DNA from: Sphingobacterium tabacisoli
GTDB lineage: Bacteria > Bacteroidota > Bacteroidia > Sphingobacteriales > Sphingobacteriaceae
Reading direction: 5' to 3'
Length of the DNA: 64,000 nt
Assembly: GCF_017908035.1 (NCBI RefSeq)
Contig: NZ_JAEQMU010000001.1
Coordinates: 1,550,001-1,614,000, forward strand
Shown here: positions 62,625 to 64,000 of the stretch, in pieces
Position numbering within the stretch: the first letter of the stretch is position 1
Layout of the letters: each line of letters starts with the position of its first letter
Made by a program: the position numbers and the translations under genes
Notes under the pieces: generated by a model
Told to the model about the DNA's origin: nothing
The model's database searches: none
Seen by the model: the letters and a program-made list of their open reading frames with translations, nothing else

Positions 62625-64000
62625 AATTCTAATTGTGTTAATTCTTTATAAGCTTGATATAATTTTTTATAGATAGCGGCACGTTCAGGATTACAATGGT
62701 ACGTTTTTGAAACTTTAGCAGCAAGTTTTATTTTCGCCGTATCTATATCCGGATATGCTCCTGCTACCACAGAAGCAAAAATCACAGAGCCCAAAGCACA
62801 GGTCTGTTCGCTGTCCACTACCTGCACATCACACTCTAAGACATCTGCCAATACCTGTACTACATACGGCGCCTTATTAGGAATCCCTCCTGTTGCGATG
62901 ACCGTTTTTATAGGAATATTATAGGAACGAAAACGGTCGATAATAGCCTTAGAACCAAAGGCTGTTCCTTCTACCAAAGCTTTAAAAATATGTCCAGCCT
63001 CTGTGGCAAGAGTAATCCCGTACGCAGTAGACGCTTTAGTAAAATCTGCATCTGGAGTCCGCCGTCCATTATGATAATCAGTAAATAGCATATCGTCTAC
63101 AGTCAAAGGGATAGCTGCGGCTTCTTTTGTCACGTGCTCAAAGAAATTATCCTCCAACACTTTACGTTGCTGATCTGACAGGTTGAGATTTTCCATTTCC
63201 AAAACTGGTTTAAGCATCATCTTCTTGAGCCAGTTATAGATATCGCCAAAAGCAGATTGTCCTGCCTCGAACCCGACCATTCCAGGATCAATAGATCCAT
63301 CCACCTGTCCACAGATTCCCTCCACCAACGGAGGATTATCTTCCTTGGGAACCACCAGCATATCACATGTCGACGTACCGATTACTTTGATCAAGGTGTA
63401 CGCTTCACTCCCCGCTCCTACAGCTCCGTGATGAGCATCAATTGCACCTACATTGATCAATGTATCTTTATCAAAACCAAACCTCTTCACAAAATACTCT
63501 CCTATTTTCCCAAACTCCTGATCTGAGGTATATGTATTAGTATAGAACCTATTGATCAGATGATAAAAAGTAGAATCCAGTGAACAGAGAAACTCAGACG
63601 ACGGTAGGCCACCGTGCGATTCATTCCACATCGCTTTATGTCCTGCGGCACATCTATTACGTTTTATTTCCGAAGCCTTAGTCGTCCCTGATAAATAAGC
63701 TGGTATCCAATCAGACTGCTCGACCCAGGTAAACGCCACCTTAGCCACCTCCGGATCGACACGATTTATGTGTAGGATTTTCGACCAGAACCATTCAGAT
63801 GAATAGATTCCTCCACTAAACCGTGTATAGTCGATCGCCCATTTTTTTGCCAAGACATTAATCTCATCAGCCTCCTTTATCGCGGTATGGTCTTTCCAGA
63901 GGATAAACATCGCATTAGGATTCTCCTCAAAACCATCACATAATGCTATTGGATGGCAACTTTCATCAACGGCAACAGGTGTAGACCCCGTAGTATTCGT
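62621..64000 (-). CDS. araB: Ribulokinase (AraB-type FGGY kinase), partial
   Basis: The frame is open to the window end, so about 100 N-terminal residues are missing; 459 residues are visible. The AraB-specific features are clear: NPNAMFILWKDHT, NVGAIDAHHGAVGAGSEA, KVIGTSTCDMLVVP, GICGQVDGSIDPGMVGFEAG with QSAFGDIYNW, and the FGGY C-terminal VIATGGIPNKAPYVVQVLADVL. AraB phosphorylates L-ribulose or other 2-ketopentoses. No L-arabinose isomerase or AraD is in this window; the partner genes may lie beyond the edge, or the kinase may act on another ketose made by the lyase pathway. Confidence 0.88.
   Translation of the reverse strand, partial: TNTTGSTPVAVDESCHPIALCDGFEENPNAMFILWKDHTAIKEADEINVLAKKWAIDYTRFSGGIYSSEWFWSKILHINRVDPEVAKVAFTWVEQSDWIPAYLSGTTKASEIKRNRCAAGHKAMWNESHGGLPSSEFLCSLDSTFYHLINRFYTNTYTSDQEFGKIGEYFVKRFGFDKDTLINVGAIDAHHGAVGAGSEAYTLIKVIGTSTCDMLVVPKEDNPPLVEGICGQVDGSIDPGMVGFEAGQSAFGDIYNWLKKMMLKPVLEMENLNLSDQQRKVLEDNFFEHVTKEAAAIPLTVDDMLFTDYHNGRRTPDADFTKASTAYGITLATEAGHIFKALVEGTAFGSKAIIDRFRSYNIPIKTVIATGGIPNKAPYVVQVLADVLECDVQVVDSEQTCALGSVIFASVVAGAYPDIDTAKIKLAAKVSKTYHCNPERAAIYKKLYQAYKELTQLEL

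Noticed and set aside
1..64000. tRNA, rRNA, CRISPR arrays or prophage
   Set aside because: No cloverleaf-like or rRNA sequence, no regularly spaced repeats and no phage structural genes were seen.

Overview
The window (roughly 40% G+C by eye) comes from a Bacteroidota chromosome, most likely Sphingobacteriaceae (Sphingobacterium/Pedobacter-like). The evidence is two SusC/SusD outer-membrane pairs, many lipoprotein signals, Bacteroidota-type TAnnTTTG promoter elements, a CzcA pump fused to a TolC-like domain, and SUKH, DUF4838 and DUF1573 proteins. The genus is inference. No rRNA, tRNA, CRISPR array, complete insertion sequence or prophage was seen.

Layout. 1-1917: a cut SUKH-family gene, a SecD-P1-like lipoprotein and an unknown membrane protein. 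2396-4947: an arsenic operon (arsR, DUF6428, arsC-type phosphatase, acr3) with two copies of a 16-bp palindrome, one before arsR and one before the DUF6428 gene. 5153-6157: a 2OG-Fe(II) oxygenase and an Ada-type zinc-domain protein, a likely alkylation-repair pair. 6175-10239: MFS exporter, AraC regulator and a lipoprotein amidohydrolase. 10622-12231: a second SUKH protein and lipoate ligase. 12316-19132: heavy-metal RND efflux operon with a PAP2 phosphatase at its end. 19310-29426: small single genes (methionine aminopeptidase, AraC, SH3 protein, a MerR-controlled isochorismatase/NTF2 pair, MliC-like lipoprotein, SUFU protein, GNAT, AadA-like nucleotidyltransferase, MepB, SRPBCC protein, KAS III, cold-shock protein, and two small paralogues of unknown function). 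29562-31086: secreted glutaminase and an orphan IS3 OrfA-like protein.

31249-44540: a probable synthase-dependent exopolysaccharide locus. Five tightly spaced or overlapping genes encode an inner-membrane HEAT-repeat protein, a processive GT2 glycosyltransferase, a TPR protein with a C-terminal outer-membrane barrel, a DUF4838 glycosidase-like lipoprotein and a DUF1573 lipoprotein. They are flanked by a membrane-bound AraC regulator, a TPR-AraC regulator and a sugar nucleotidyltransferase. The architecture resembles Pga, Bcs and Nfr systems, but the HEAT, DUF4838 and DUF1573 parts have no assigned role. I regard it as the best candidate for an undescribed system.

45060-47904: MscS-type channel and small unknown proteins. 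47951-64000: a glycan-utilisation region. One operon runs from a ribulokinase-type FGGY kinase (cut by the window end) through an SSS symporter, a DHDPS-family lyase, SusC, SusD, a sialidase-fold protein and a secreted YidR-like (DUF3748) propeller, and ends at a strong hairpin. A second SusC/SusD pair follows as its own unit. The set would import an oligosaccharide or acidic sugar, cleave it outside or in the periplasm, and process it with a lyase and a kinase. The substrate cannot be read from the sequence.
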